A stretch of DNA of 20,905 nucleotides from CAZKCK01 sp964552325 (GTDB lineage Bacteria; Bacteroidota; Bacteroidia; Bacteroidales; TTA-H9), in the NCBI GenBank assembly GCA_964552325.1, contig CAZKHA010000051.1:1-20905 (forward strand), written 5' to 3'. Below the pieces are notes generated by a model. The model searched no databases, had not been told where the DNA came from, and worked only from the letters and a program-made list of their open reading frames with translations. The translations under genes and the position numbers were made by a program. Positions 5,797 to 15,134 of this stretch are shown here, in pieces; position 1 is the first letter of the stretch; every line of letters begins with the position of its first letter.

Positions 5797-8700
5797 TTAT
5801 TTTTCAGATTTTGATGCCATCAATGCTTCGTATTCTTCTTTCGATCCTACGATTAGGCTCTCATACTCACGCAATCCTGTACCAGCTGGAATAAGATGGC
5901 CCACAATAACGTTCTCTTTAAGCCCCATCAAATAATCGCTTTTAGCGCTGATGGCAGCATTGGTAAGTACTTTAGTTGTTTCTTGGAACGAGGCCGCTGA
6001 AATCCAACTCTTCGTTTGCAACGATGCGCGAGTAATCCCTTGCAATACTTGACGTCCTGTAGCAGGTTTGGCATCGCGTGCTTCAATAAGCTTACGGTCT
6101 TTCCGTTTCAAGATTGAATTTTCATCACGAAGCTTACGTGCTGTAATTATCTGGCCAGCCTCAATAGCTGCAGAATCGCCCGGATCTTCAACAAATTTCT
6201 TTCCAAAAATCCAGTCGTTTTCATCTTGGAAATCAATTCTATTCACAAGGTCGCCTTCAAGGAAACGGGTATCGCCCGGATCTTCAATCTCAACCTTACG
6301 CATCATCTGCCGAACGATAACCTCAAAATGCTTGTCATTAATTTTAACACCTTGTAAGCGGTAAACTTCCTGGATTTCGTTCACAATATACTCTTGAACT
6401 TTCATAGGACCACGAATTGCAAGGATATCGCCAGGGGCGATTGCACCTTCTGACAAGGATTGCCCAGCTTTTACATAATCATTTTCTTGAACAAGAATTT
6501 GCTTGGAGGTAGGAACGAGGTAAGGCTTTTCTTCACCAGTTTTGCTGGTAACAATGATTTCGCGGTTACCACGTTTAAGCTTTTTGCTAAACGAAACAAC
6601 ACCATCAATTTCAGCAACACGTGCCGGATCGGATGGGTTTCTTGCCTCGAACAACTCTGTCACACGTGGCAAACCACCGGTAATATCACCTGACTTTCCA
6701 ATAGCACGGGGTATCTTAACCAAGGTTTCACCAGCTTTGATGTTAACTTTGTCATCAACAACAATATGAGATCCAACGGGTATATCAAATACTTTGATTT
6801 CCTCACCATCGGGTGTCAAAATTCTAATACCAGGATTCTTGGTTTTTTGGCGGCTTTCAATTACAACTTTTTCATGATAACCTGTCTGGTCGTCAGATTC
6901 AATTCTGTAAGTAACGCCCTCAATCACATTCTGAAAACTAACTATACCAGTTACGTCAGAAATAATTACGGCATTGTAGGGATCCCAATCGCTAATAAAA
7001 TCACCTTTGCTAACCTTCGAACCACTCTTCATGTACAAACTTGCACCATAAGGTATGTTTCCTGATGTTAGTACAATCTGGGTGTGAGGGTCAATAATTC
7101 GCATTTCGGTTGAACGACCTAAAACAATATCAAATGTCTTATCTTCAGAATTAGTATATTCAACTGATCTAAGTTCATCAATTTCAAGGAGTCCATCATA
7201 CTTGGCCATTATTTTTGAAGCAATGGCAATGTTAGAAGCAGTACCCCCAACGTGGAACGTACGCAATGTAAGCTGCGTACCCGGCTCACCAATTGATTGG
7301 GCTGCAATTACACCAACAGCTTCACCCTTTTGTATCATTTGGCCAGTAGCTAGGTTACGTCCGTAGCATTTTGCACATACACCAACTTTGGCTTCGCAAG
7401 TTAATACGGAGCGAATTTCAACAGATTCAATGGGCGAATTCTCAATAATAGCGCAAATGTCTTCACTAAGTTGCTCACCTGCTGCAACAATTATTTCACC
7501 AGTTGTAGGATGATAAACATCATGCAGCGCTACGCGACCTAACATCCTATCGTACAATGTTTCAACTACTTCCTCGCTCTTTTTAAGAGCAGTTACCGTA
7601 AGTCCACGTAAAGTACCACAGTCAAATTCCGAAATAATAACGTCTTGCGCCACATCAACTAAACGGCGTGTTAGATAACCAGCATCAGCAGTCTTTAGTG
7701 CGGTATCGGCCAAACCTTTACGAGCACCGTGGGTTGAGATAAAATACTCAAGAACAGATAGTCCTTCTTTAAAGTTGGACAAAATAGGGTTTTCGATAAT
7801 TTCGCCACCTTCAGCACCTGACTTTTGGGGCTTAGCCATTAGGCCACGCATTCCAGCCAGCTGACGAATTTGCTCTTTCGATCCACGAGCACCAGAGTCA
7901 AGCATCATGTATAAGGAGTTAAATCCTTGCTTGTCTTTGGCTAGGCGATCCATTAAAGTATGGGTTAGCTTCGAATTGGTATGAGTCCAAATATCAATAA
8001 TTTGATTATACCGTTCGTTATTGGTTATGAAACCCATATTATAATTGGCCATAACTTCATCAACCTCGGCATTTGAATCCTTAATCAATTGATCCTTAAT
8101 TGGAGGGATGATAACATCGCCCATATTAACAGACAATCCTCCTTTGAAAGCCATTGTAAAGCCCAGCTCTTTAATATCGTCAAGGAATTTGGCTGTTAGG
8201 GCTGTACCCGTTTTTTTAAGTACGGTGCTAATGATATCCCTCAGGGCTTTTTTAGTAAGAAGCTGATTGATAAATCCAATTTCTTTAGGAACTACCTGGT
8301 TGAACAGTACACGTCCTACGGTAGTTTCTATGCGTGTTACTACGGGTTTCCCACTCGAATAATCCGTGTAGCGTAGTTTTATAACAGCATGAAGATCAAC
8401 TCGTTTTTCATTATAGGCAATTATCACCTCTTCAGGTGAGTAGAACATTTTGCCTTCCCCTTTTACAGGCGCTTCGGGTTCGCTTACTTTCGATTTGGTA
8501 ATGTAATACAGCCCAAGAACCATGTCCTGCGATGGAACTGTGATAGGAGCTCCGTTAGCTGGATTCAAAATGTTATGGGAAGCCAGCATCAAAATTTGGG
8601 CTTCTAAAACTGCTGCATTGCCAAGTGGTACGTGCACAGCCATCTGGTCACCGTCAAAGTCGGCATTAAAAGCAGTACAAACCAAGGGATGCAATTGAAT

Positions 8701-10083
8701 TGCTTTTCCTTCTATAAGTTTTGGCTGAAATGCCTGGATACCTAAACGGTGAAGAGTTGGAGCACGGTTAAGCATAACCGGATGACCTTTAAGGATATTT
8801 TCAAGAATATCCCAAACAACAGGATCTTTGCGATCAACAATTTTCTTGGCTGATTTTACGGTTTTAACAATACCTCTTTCAAGCATCTTACGGATAATAA
8901 AAGGCTTAAAGAGTTCTGAAGCCATCTCCTTTGGAAGCCCACATTCGTTAAGCTTCAACTCAGGACCTACAACAATAACTGAACGGCCAGAATAGTCAAC
9001 ACGTTTACCCAATAAATTCTGACGGAAACGGCCTTGTTTACCTTTTAAGCTATCGCTCAATGATTTGAGGGCACGATTTGACTCAGTTTTTACGGAGTTT
9101 ACTTTACGTGAATTATCGAACAATGAGTCAACGGCTTCTTGTAACATACGCTTTTCGTTACGTAAGATTACATCCGGAGCTTTAATTTCGATTAATCGTT
9201 TTAATCGGTTATTGCGAATAATAACCCTGCGGTAGAGATCATTGAGGTCGGAAGTGGCAAAACGTCCGCCATCAAGTGGCACTAAAGGCCTAAGTTCAGG
9301 TGGGATAACCGGTACAACCTTCACCACCATCCATTCAGGACGGTTTTCGATGTTGCTCATTGAATCGCGGAATGCTTCATACACCTGTAAGCGTTTCAAG
9401 AGTTCTTGCTTTCTTTGTTGAGATGTTTCAACATTGGCTTTGCTCCTTAAATCATATGATTCCTTGTTCAAGTCAATGTTTGAAAGCAAATCGTAAAGCG
9501 CATCACCACCCATTTTGGCTACGAACTTGTTAGGGTCGCGGTCATCAAGATACTGATGATCAGCAGGTAAACTCTCAATAATCTCAAAATATTCTTCTTC
9601 AGTTAAGAAATCAAGGTACTTGATGCCATCGGCGGCTTTAATGCCTGGATTTATAACAATATAACGCTCATAATAAATAATCATTTCAAGCTTTTTGGTC
9701 TGTAAGCCAAGCAGTGCCCCAATCTTATTGGGAAGCGACCTAAAGTACCAGATATGAGCCACGGGAACTACCAATGAGATATGTCCCATACGTTCTCTTC
9801 TAACTTTCTTCTCGGTTACTTCAACACCGCAACGATCGCAAACGATACCCTTATACCTGATACGTTTGTACTTTCCGCAGTGACACTCCCAGTCTTTTAC
9901 CGGGCCAAAAATCCGCTCACAGAACAAGCCATCCCTTTCAGGTTTATACGTTCTGTAATTTATTGTTTCAGGTTTCAAAACCTCACCACTCGACCTGCCA
10001 AGAATTGATTCAGGCGAAGCCAAGCTAATGATTATCTGACTGAAGTTGCTATTTGCCGTGTTATTATCTTTACGAAATGCCAT
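5797..10083 (-). CDS. rpoC: DNA-directed RNA polymerase subunit beta'
   Basis: The 1428-residue beta' subunit forms the clamp and most of the active site of RNA polymerase. The N-terminal zinc site is C67, C69, C82 and C85 (CHC... VCDRC). The invariant magnesium-binding motif NADFDGDQ is at 473-480 with D475, D477 and D479. The trigger-loop/bridge-helix region (GSKEQIRQLAGMRGLM and following) is present. The second zinc site is complete, with FDCG upstream and CEAKVGVCAKC. The length fits Bacteroidota beta', which is a little longer than in E. coli (1407). The ATG start gives MAFRKDN with no Shine-Dalgarno sequence. The spacer to rpoB is 103 bp and holds a hairpin; on the other side DUF3467 follows after 4 bp. 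No frameshift or missing key residue is seen. Confidence 0.99.
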   Translation of the reverse strand: MAFRKDNNTANSNFSQIIISLASPESILGRSSGEVLKPETINYRTYKPERDGLFCERIFGPVKDWECHCGKYKRIRYKGIVCDRCGVEVTEKKVRRERMGHISLVVPVAHIWYFRSLPNKIGALLGLQTKKLEMIIYYERYIVINPGIKAADGIKYLDFLTEEEYFEIIESLPADHQYLDDRDPNKFVAKMGGDALYDLLSNIDLNKESYDLRSKANVETSQQRKQELLKRLQVYEAFRDSMSNIENRPEWMVVKVVPVIPPELRPLVPLDGGRFATSDLNDLYRRVIIRNNRLKRLIEIKAPDVILRNEKRMLQEAVDSLFDNSRKVNSVKTESNRALKSLSDSLKGKQGRFRQNLLGKRVDYSGRSVIVVGPELKLNECGLPKEMASELFKPFIIRKMLERGIVKTVKSAKKIVDRKDPVVWDILENILKGHPVMLNRAPTLHRLGIQAFQPKLIEGKAIQLHPLVCTAFNADFDGDQMAVHVPLGNAAVLEAQILMLASHNILNPANGAPITVPSQDMVLGLYYITKSKVSEPEAPVKGEGKMFYSPEEVIIAYNEKRVDLHAVIKLRYTDYSSGKPVVTRIETTVGRVLFNQVVPKEIGFINQLLTKKALRDIISTVLKKTGTALTAKFLDDIKELGFTMAFKGGLSVNMGDVIIPPIKDQLIKDSNAEVDEVMANYNMGFITNNERYNQIIDIWTHTNSKLTHTLMDRLAKDKQGFNSLYMMLDSGARGSKEQIRQLAGMRGLMAKPQKSGAEGGEIIENPILSNFKEGLSVLEYFISTHGARKGLADTALKTADAGYLTRRLVDVAQDVIISEFDCGTLRGLTVTALKKSEEVVETLYDRMLGRVALHDVYHPTTGEIIVAAGEQLSEDICAIIENSPIESVEIRSVLTCEAKVGVCAKCYGRNLATGQMIQKGEAVGVIAAQSIGEPGTQLTLRTFHVGGTASNIAIASKIMAKYDGLLEIDELRSVEYTNSEDKTFDIVLGRSTEMRIIDPHTQIVLTSGNIPYGASLYMKSGSKVSKGDFISDWDPYNAVIISDVTGIVSFQNVIEGVTYRIESDDQTGYHEKVVIESRQKTKNPGIRILTPDGEEIKVFDIPVGSHIVVDDKVNIKAGETLVKIPRAIGKSGDITGGLPRVTELFEARNPSDPARVAEIDGVVSFSKKLKRGNREIIVTSKTGEEKPYLVPTSKQILVQENDYVKAGQSLSEGAIAPGDILAIRGPMKVQEYIVNEIQEVYRLQGVKINDKHFEVIVRQMMRKVEIEDPGDTRFLEGDLVNRIDFQDENDWIFGKKFVEDPGDSAAIEAGQIITARKLRDENSILKRKDRKLIEARDAKPATGRQVLQGITRASLQTKSWISAASFQETTKVLTNAAISAKSDYLMGLKENVIVGHLIPAGTGLREYESLIVGSKEEYEALMASKSEK

Positions 10084-10138
10084 TTTACAATTTTATATTT
10101 CTGTAAGATCCCAGTTTAATGATTGATACAGAAAACCA

Positions 10139-10177
10139 GCAATATGGCAATTTCTGAGATGTAAACTGCCATATCGC
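10139..10177 (-). other. Hairpin in the rpoB-rpoC spacer
   Basis: In RNA sense the 11-nt arm GCGATATGGCA (10177-10167) pairs with TGCCATATTGC (10149-10139), including one G-U, around a 17-nt loop. It begins 9 nt after the rpoB stop and has no T-run after it. The loop holds GTTTACATCT, which is also an arm of the rplL-rpoB spacer hairpin. A processing or mRNA-stability element is plausible. Confidence 0.6.
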
Positions 10178-10186
10178 TGAATTCGT

Positions 10187-13100
10187 TTATTCGAATGTGA
10201 TATTTAGCCCCAAACCACGAAGTTCGTGAACTAAAACGTTAAAGGATTCTGGTATTCCAGGCACTGGCATATTCTCACCTTTTACGATGGATTCATATGC
10301 TTTTGCCCTTCCAATTACATCGTCTGATTTAACAGTTAAAATCTCCTGCAAAATATTAGCCGCACCAAAAGCTTCAAGTGCCCATACTTCCATTTCACCA
10401 AAACGCTGACCACCAAACTGGGCTTTACCGCCAAGTGGTTGCTGCGTAATTAATGAATAAGGTCCAATGGAGCGTGCGTGCATCTTATCATCAACCATAT
10501 GATGTAGTTTAATCATATAGATGTAGCCAACAGTAGCAGGTTGGTCAAAACGCTCGCCAGTGCCACCGTCGTGTAGGTAAGTACTTCCATTTAAAGGTAA
10601 GCCAGCCTTCTTGATGTACTCGTTGATTTGATCAAGGCTTGCGCCATCAAAAATGGGAGTAGTAAATTGGATTCCTAGCTTTCTGCCAGCCCAGCCCAAA
10701 ATGGTTTCATAAATCTGCCCCAAGTTCATACGAGAAGGTACGCCTAGAGGATTAAGAACGATGTCAACTGGGGTGCCGTCAGCCAAAAAAGGCATGTCTT
10801 CTTCCCGAACAATGCGGGCTACAATACCTTTATTACCGTGCCTACCAGCCATTTTATCGCCAACCTTCAGTTTACGCTTTTTGGCAACATAAACCTTAGC
10901 CATTTGTACAATGCCATTTGGTAATTCATCTCCAACCGTGGCTACAAATTTCTTCCGGTTGTAAACACCTAAAATCTCGCGGTGTTTAATATTATAGTTA
11001 TTAATCAAATCCTTGATAAGGTCATTTTTTTCCTTATCGGTGGTCCAACGATTCGGATTTACGGTGCTATAATCAATGTCGAACAACATTTTATCAGTAA
11101 ACTTAGCCTTCTTGGGCACAATTTCCTGTTTAAAATTACTGTAAACACCCTGTGAAACCTTGCCATTCAAAAGAATCATTAACTTATCAACGAGCTTAAG
11201 CTTAAGCTCTGATGAGTTTTTCCTGAATTCTTCATCCAGTTCTTTAATAAGATCTTTTTCTTTGGTTTTGGCCTTTTTATCTTTAAACACCCTCGAGAAC
11301 AATTTCTTCTCAACCACAACACCCTTCATTGATGGGGGTGCCTTTAAGGAAGCATCCTTCACATCACCAGCTTTGTCGCCAAAGATTGCTCTTAAAAGCT
11401 TCTCTTCAGGTGTGGGATCGCTTTCGCCCTTTGGTGTGATTTTTCCTATAAGAATATCTCCCTCGTTTACTTCAGCTCCAATCCTGATAAGGCCATTCTC
11501 ATCCAGGTCTTTGGTAGCTTCGGTGCTAACATTAGGTATATCGTTGGTAAGCTCTTCAATACCGCGTTTGGTATCACGAACCTCCAATGTGAACTCTTCA
11601 ATATGTATAGATGTGAAAATGTCTTCTTTGGCAACCTTTTCAGAGATAACAATAGCATCTTCAAAATTGTACCCTTTCCAAGGCATGAATGCTACCATAA
11701 GGTTGCGTCCGAGAGCTAATTGCCCATTCTGGGTGGCATATCCTTCACAAAGCACTTGGCCCTTCATAATACGATCGCCTTTACGAACAATCGGACGAAG
11801 GTTTACGCAAGTGTTTTGGTTGGTGCGCATAAATTTTGTAAGCCTATAAGTCCTTACATCATCCTCAAAACTTACTAGACGCTCATCTTCTTCGCGCTCA
11901 TACCTAATTGTAATTTGCGATGAATCAACACTTTCTACAATACCATTACCCTCAGAATTAATCAAAACGCGAGAATCGCGAGCCACATCCGACTCAATGC
12001 CGGTGCCAACTATTGGCATTTCAGGATTGAGCAATGGCACAGCTTGGCGCATCATGTTCGATCCCATGAGTGCACGGTTTGCATCATCGTGTTCCAAAAA
12101 GGGGATTAATGATGCTGCAATAGAAGCTATCTGATTTGGCGCACTATCAATAAGGTCAACGCCTGCTCGTTCTACTATTGGGTAATCGGCGAGGAAACGA
12201 ACTTTAATACGCTCCGAAACAAACACACCATCAGGATGAGTGGGAGTGCTGGCTTGGGCGATAATCTTCTTTTCTTCTTCCTCGGCGCTTAAATAAACAG
12301 GTGGCTCCTCAAGCATCACCCTGCCGTTTTCAACGCGGCGATAGGGTGTTTCAATAAAACCAAGGTTGTTGATTTTAGCATACACACACAACGATGAAAT
12401 CAACCCGATGTTAGGACCTTCAGGCGTTTCAATGGTACATAAACGTCCATAATGGGTGTAGTGCACATCACGTACTTCAAAACCTGCACGATCGCGAGAT
12501 AGACCTCCTGGCCCTAAAGCCGAAATCCTTCTTTTATGGGTAATTTCAGACAAAGGATTTGTCTGATCCATAAACTGTGAAAGTTGGTTTGTGCCAAAGA
12601 ATGAGTTAATTACCGATGAAAGGGTCTTCGCATTAATCAAATCCATTGGGGTAAAAACCTCATTATCGCGCACATTCATACGCTCACGGATGGTACGGGC
12701 CATGCGGGCTAAACCAACTCCAAATTGGGAGTATAATTGTTCACCTACTGTACGTACCCTACGGTTACTAAGATGGTCAATATCATCAACTTCTGTTTTG
12801 CTATTGATCAATTCGATAAGGTGGCTAATAATGGCTATGATATCTTCCTTGGTTAAAACCTTAATCTCAGGAGATATCTGCAGTTCGAGCTTTTTGTTGA
12901 TACGATAACGTCCAACCTCACCTAAGTCATAGCGCTTATCGCTGAAAAACAGTTTGTCTATAATGCCCCTAGCTGTTTCTTCATCAGGAGGTTCTGCATT
13001 ACGCAACTGCCTGTAAATAAATTCAACAGCTTCCTTTTCGGAGTTGGCTGTATCTTTTTGCAACGTATTAAAAATAACACTATAATCTAAATTGGCCTGA

Positions 13101-13993
13101 TCTTCTTTATGAATCAGAACCGCTTTTACATCAGCATCTAGAATAAGGTCAATATGTTGCTGTTCCAAAACTACTTCACGGTCAATAATAACTTCGGTAC
13201 GTTCGATAGAAACTACTTCTCCAGTATCTTCATCAACGAAGTCTTCGACCCAGGATCGAAGAACCCGTGCTGCTAAGCGCGAGCCTATAAGCTTTTTGGC
13301 TGTGGCTTTGGTAATTTTAACCTCTTGAGCAAGGTTAAAGATTTCCAAAATGTCTTTATCACTTTCGTAACCAATAGCACGAAGCAGGGTGGTTACGGGT
13401 AATTTCTTTTTTCGATCGATATACGCGTACATCACATTATTGATGTCGGTAGTAAACTCCATCCATGAGCCCTTGAAAGGAATAATACGGGCTGAGAATA
13501 GAAGAGTGCCGTTTGCGTGCCTGTGTTGACCGAAGAATACACCAGGCGAACGGTGTAATTGAGAAACCACTACACGTTCTGCCCCATTTACAACAAAGGT
13601 TCCCTTTGGAGTCATATAGGGTATCATTCCCAGATACACGTCTTGAATAATCGTTTCAAAATCTTCGTGTTCGGGATCTGTGCAGTACAATTTTAACTTT
13701 GCCTTGAGAGGTACACTGTAGGTCAATCCCCTTTCAATGCACTCTTCTATTGAATAGCGCGGGGGATCAATGAAATAATCAAGGAATTCAAGCACAAAAT
13801 TGTTTCGTGCATCGGATATCGGAAAGTTTTCGGCAAAAACGCGGTAAAGACCTTCATTAATCCTGTTTTCAGGGTTGGTCTCTAACTGAAAAAAATCCTT
13901 GAATGACTGGAGTTGAATCTCCAGAAAATCAGGATAATCTGCATGTATTTTTGTCGAGCCGAATGTAACCCGTTCAATTTTATTAAGAGCCAA
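10187..13993 (-). CDS. rpoB: DNA-directed RNA polymerase subunit beta
   Basis: The 1268-residue beta subunit builds the other half of the active-site cleft. The rifampicin pocket is intact, with D476, H486, R489 and S491 matching the E. coli residues D516, H526, R529 and S531; the Asn equivalent to E. coli N518 is Thr478. Further hallmarks are HRSPGVFFGQ, IETPEGPNIGL, GYNFEDAIVISE and KVGDKMAGRHGNKG with the catalytic-site lysines. The start codon is TTG (13993-13991): in-frame TAA occurs shortly upstream, no ATG lies between, and the protein from TTG aligns in length with known Bacteroidota RpoB, whose FxST motif sits 11-13 residues in. No Shine-Dalgarno sequence is seen. It is separated from rplL by a 128-bp spacer with a strong hairpin. 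Confidence 0.99.
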   Translation of the reverse strand: MALNKIERVTFGSTKIHADYPDFLEIQLQSFKDFFQLETNPENRINEGLYRVFAENFPISDARNNFVLEFLDYFIDPPRYSIEECIERGLTYSVPLKAKLKLYCTDPEHEDFETIIQDVYLGMIPYMTPKGTFVVNGAERVVVSQLHRSPGVFFGQHRHANGTLLFSARIIPFKGSWMEFTTDINNVMYAYIDRKKKLPVTTLLRAIGYESDKDILEIFNLAQEVKITKATAKKLIGSRLAARVLRSWVEDFVDEDTGEVVSIERTEVIIDREVVLEQQHIDLILDADVKAVLIHKEDQANLDYSVIFNTLQKDTANSEKEAVEFIYRQLRNAEPPDEETARGIIDKLFFSDKRYDLGEVGRYRINKKLELQISPEIKVLTKEDIIAIISHLIELINSKTEVDDIDHLSNRRVRTVGEQLYSQFGVGLARMARTIRERMNVRDNEVFTPMDLINAKTLSSVINSFFGTNQLSQFMDQTNPLSEITHKRRISALGPGGLSRDRAGFEVRDVHYTHYGRLCTIETPEGPNIGLISSLCVYAKINNLGFIETPYRRVENGRVMLEEPPVYLSAEEEEKKIIAQASTPTHPDGVFVSERIKVRFLADYPIVERAGVDLIDSAPNQIASIAASLIPFLEHDDANRALMGSNMMRQAVPLLNPEMPIVGTGIESDVARDSRVLINSEGNGIVESVDSSQITIRYEREEDERLVSFEDDVRTYRLTKFMRTNQNTCVNLRPIVRKGDRIMKGQVLCEGYATQNGQLALGRNLMVAFMPWKGYNFEDAIVISEKVAKEDIFTSIHIEEFTLEVRDTKRGIEELTNDIPNVSTEATKDLDENGLIRIGAEVNEGDILIGKITPKGESDPTPEEKLLRAIFGDKAGDVKDASLKAPPSMKGVVVEKKLFSRVFKDKKAKTKEKDLIKELDEEFRKNSSELKLKLVDKLMILLNGKVSQGVYSNFKQEIVPKKAKFTDKMLFDIDYSTVNPNRWTTDKEKNDLIKDLINNYNIKHREILGVYNRKKFVATVGDELPNGIVQMAKVYVAKKRKLKVGDKMAGRHGNKGIVARIVREEDMPFLADGTPVDIVLNPLGVPSRMNLGQIYETILGWAGRKLGIQFTTPIFDGASLDQINEYIKKAGLPLNGSTYLHDGGTGERFDQPATVGYIYMIKLHHMVDDKMHARSIGPYSLITQQPLGGKAQFGGQRFGEMEVWALEAFGAANILQEILTVKSDDVIGRAKAYESIVKGENMPVPGIPESFNVLVHELRGLGLNITFE

Positions 13994-14055
13994 GGCTAAA
14001 TAGTTTTAAGGTTGAATAAATACATCTTCAGGTACATCTGAATAAAAACACATAA

Positions 14056-14099
14056 AGATGTAAACCACCACCCCTAAAAAAGGGAGGTAGTTTACATCT
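14056..14099 (-). other. Hairpin (possible attenuator or processing site) in the rplL-rpoB spacer
   Basis: In RNA sense the arm AGATGTAAAC (14099-14090) pairs with GTTTACATCT (14065-14056), 10 bp. It continues after small mismatches with ACC/GGT and CCC/GGG pairs to a loop of five T. The downstream tail is TTATGTGTTTTTATT, a weak terminator-like run. TACATCT in the 3' arm can also pair with two further AGATGTA copies (14039-14033 and 14027-14021), so alternative folds exist. E. coli has a partial terminator and an RNase III site in the same spacer. Confidence 0.6.
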
Positions 14100-14121
14100 G
14101 CTAGGTAGTAAAACGAACGTC

Positions 14122-14502
14122 TTACTTAATTTCAACCACTGCGCCAGCTTCTTCCAACTCTTTCTTGAGGGCTTCAGCTTCGTCTTTTGTTACGCCTTCT
14201 TTAAGTGGCTTTGGAGCGGCATCTACGAGGTCTTTAGCTTCTTTAAGGCCCAAGCTAGTGAGTTCCTTAACAAGTTTAACAACCTTTAGTTTCTGCTGAC
14301 CGGCTTCTTTAAGAATAACATCAAAAGAAGTTTTTTCTTCAACGGCTTCTTCCTGAGCTGCGGAGGCAGCTGGAGCGGCTACTGCTACTGCAGCGGCTGC
14401 GGGTTCAATACCGTATTCTTCTTTCAGAATTTTTGCAAGTTCGTTTACTTCTTTCACAGTAAGGTTAACTAACTGTTCTGCAAAAGCTTTAAGATCTGCC
14501 AT
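14122..14502 (-). CDS. rplL: 50S ribosomal protein bL12 (L7/L12)
   Basis: A 126-residue stalk protein, present as dimers on uL10, that recruits translation GTPases. The N-terminal dimerisation domain (about 1-32) is MADLKAFAEQLVNLTVKEVNELAKILKEE. An Ala/Val/Pro-rich flexible hinge (about 34-56) follows. The C-terminal domain (about 58-126) has the conserved EKTSFDVIL, KLKVVKLVKELTSLGLKEAKDLVD and GVTKDEAEALKKELEEAGA motifs. The gene sits 68 bp after rplJ and 128 bp before rpoB, the classic stalk/RNA polymerase arrangement. No Shine-Dalgarno sequence; the leader is A/T-rich. Confidence 0.99.
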   Translation of the reverse strand: MADLKAFAEQLVNLTVKEVNELAKILKEEYGIEPAAAAVAVAAPAASAAQEEAVEEKTSFDVILKEAGQQKLKVVKLVKELTSLGLKEAKDLVDAAPKPLKEGVTKDEAEALKKELEEAGAVVEIK

Positions 14503-14570
14503 TGTGTTATTATTTTAAAAGTTAAAAATCGAATTCCTAAAAAATATAAAAAATAATTACAAATTTACCC

Positions 14571-15098
14571 TTATTCAGATTTCTCTGAGAGTGTTTTAAC
14601 AATACCGGCAATTTTACTGCCACCAGATTGCAAGCCCGAAATAACGTTGCGTGCAGGTGATTGTAATAATCCGATAAGTTCTCCAACGAGTTCATTCTTG
14701 GATTTTATATTCATGAGAAACTCAAGTTGATGCTCACCAATATACGCTGTTTCTTCAACGTAGGCTCCTTTAAGAGCTGGTTTTTGCGTTTTGAATTTCT
14801 GTCTGAATTCCTTGATGAAATGCGCCGGTGCACTACCCGATTCGGCAAACATTACAGAGGTGAAACCTTTTAGTGAACCATAAAGATCACTATAGTCTTT
14901 TCCACTTCTCTCCATTGCTTTGCGCAATAGGCTGTTCTTAACAACCTTTAATCGGATATCTTTCTTGAAGCACAACCTTCTTAGCTGACTAGTAACCTCA
15001 GAATTTAATGTTGAGGTATCTGTCAAGTAAAAATTATCGTTTAGCTTCAGGTCTTCAGTTAAGGCGTCGACAAGCTGATTCTTCTCTTCTTTCTTCAT
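14571..15098 (-). CDS. rplJ: 50S ribosomal protein uL10
   Basis: A 175-residue protein that anchors the bL12 dimers to 23S rRNA at the stalk base. It starts MKKEEKNQLVDALTEDL. The middle has LRRLCFKKDIRLKVVKNSLLRKAMER, typical of the rRNA-binding part, and the C-terminal helix for bL12 binding is short, as is usual. It lies 36 bp after rplA, so there is no room for the long L10 leader of E. coli, and autoregulation would need to act differently or from further upstream. AAGAAAGG stands just before the ATG but is too close to act as a standard Shine-Dalgarno site. Confidence 0.98.
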   Translation of the reverse strand: MKKEEKNQLVDALTEDLKLNDNFYLTDTSTLNSEVTSQLRRLCFKKDIRLKVVKNSLLRKAMERSGKDYSDLYGSLKGFTSVMFAESGSAPAHFIKEFRQKFKTQKPALKGAYVEETAYIGEHQLEFLMNIKSKNELVGELIGLLQSPARNVISGLQSGGSKIAGIVKTLSEKSE

Positions 15099-15134
15099 AA
15101 CCTTTCTTATTTATAAGGTACAAGAACTACCTGC

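Noticed and set aside
11160..11849. Plus-strand 229-codon open frame inside rpoB
   Set aside because: It lies wholly antisense to rpoB and is rich in Ser, Leu and Arg, as expected from the complement of a conserved coding region.
12515..12570. Rifampicin-resistance changes in rpoB
   Set aside because: The Asp, His, Arg and Ser of the pocket are all wild type; the Thr in place of Asn at the position equivalent to E. coli 518 is not a change I can link to resistance.
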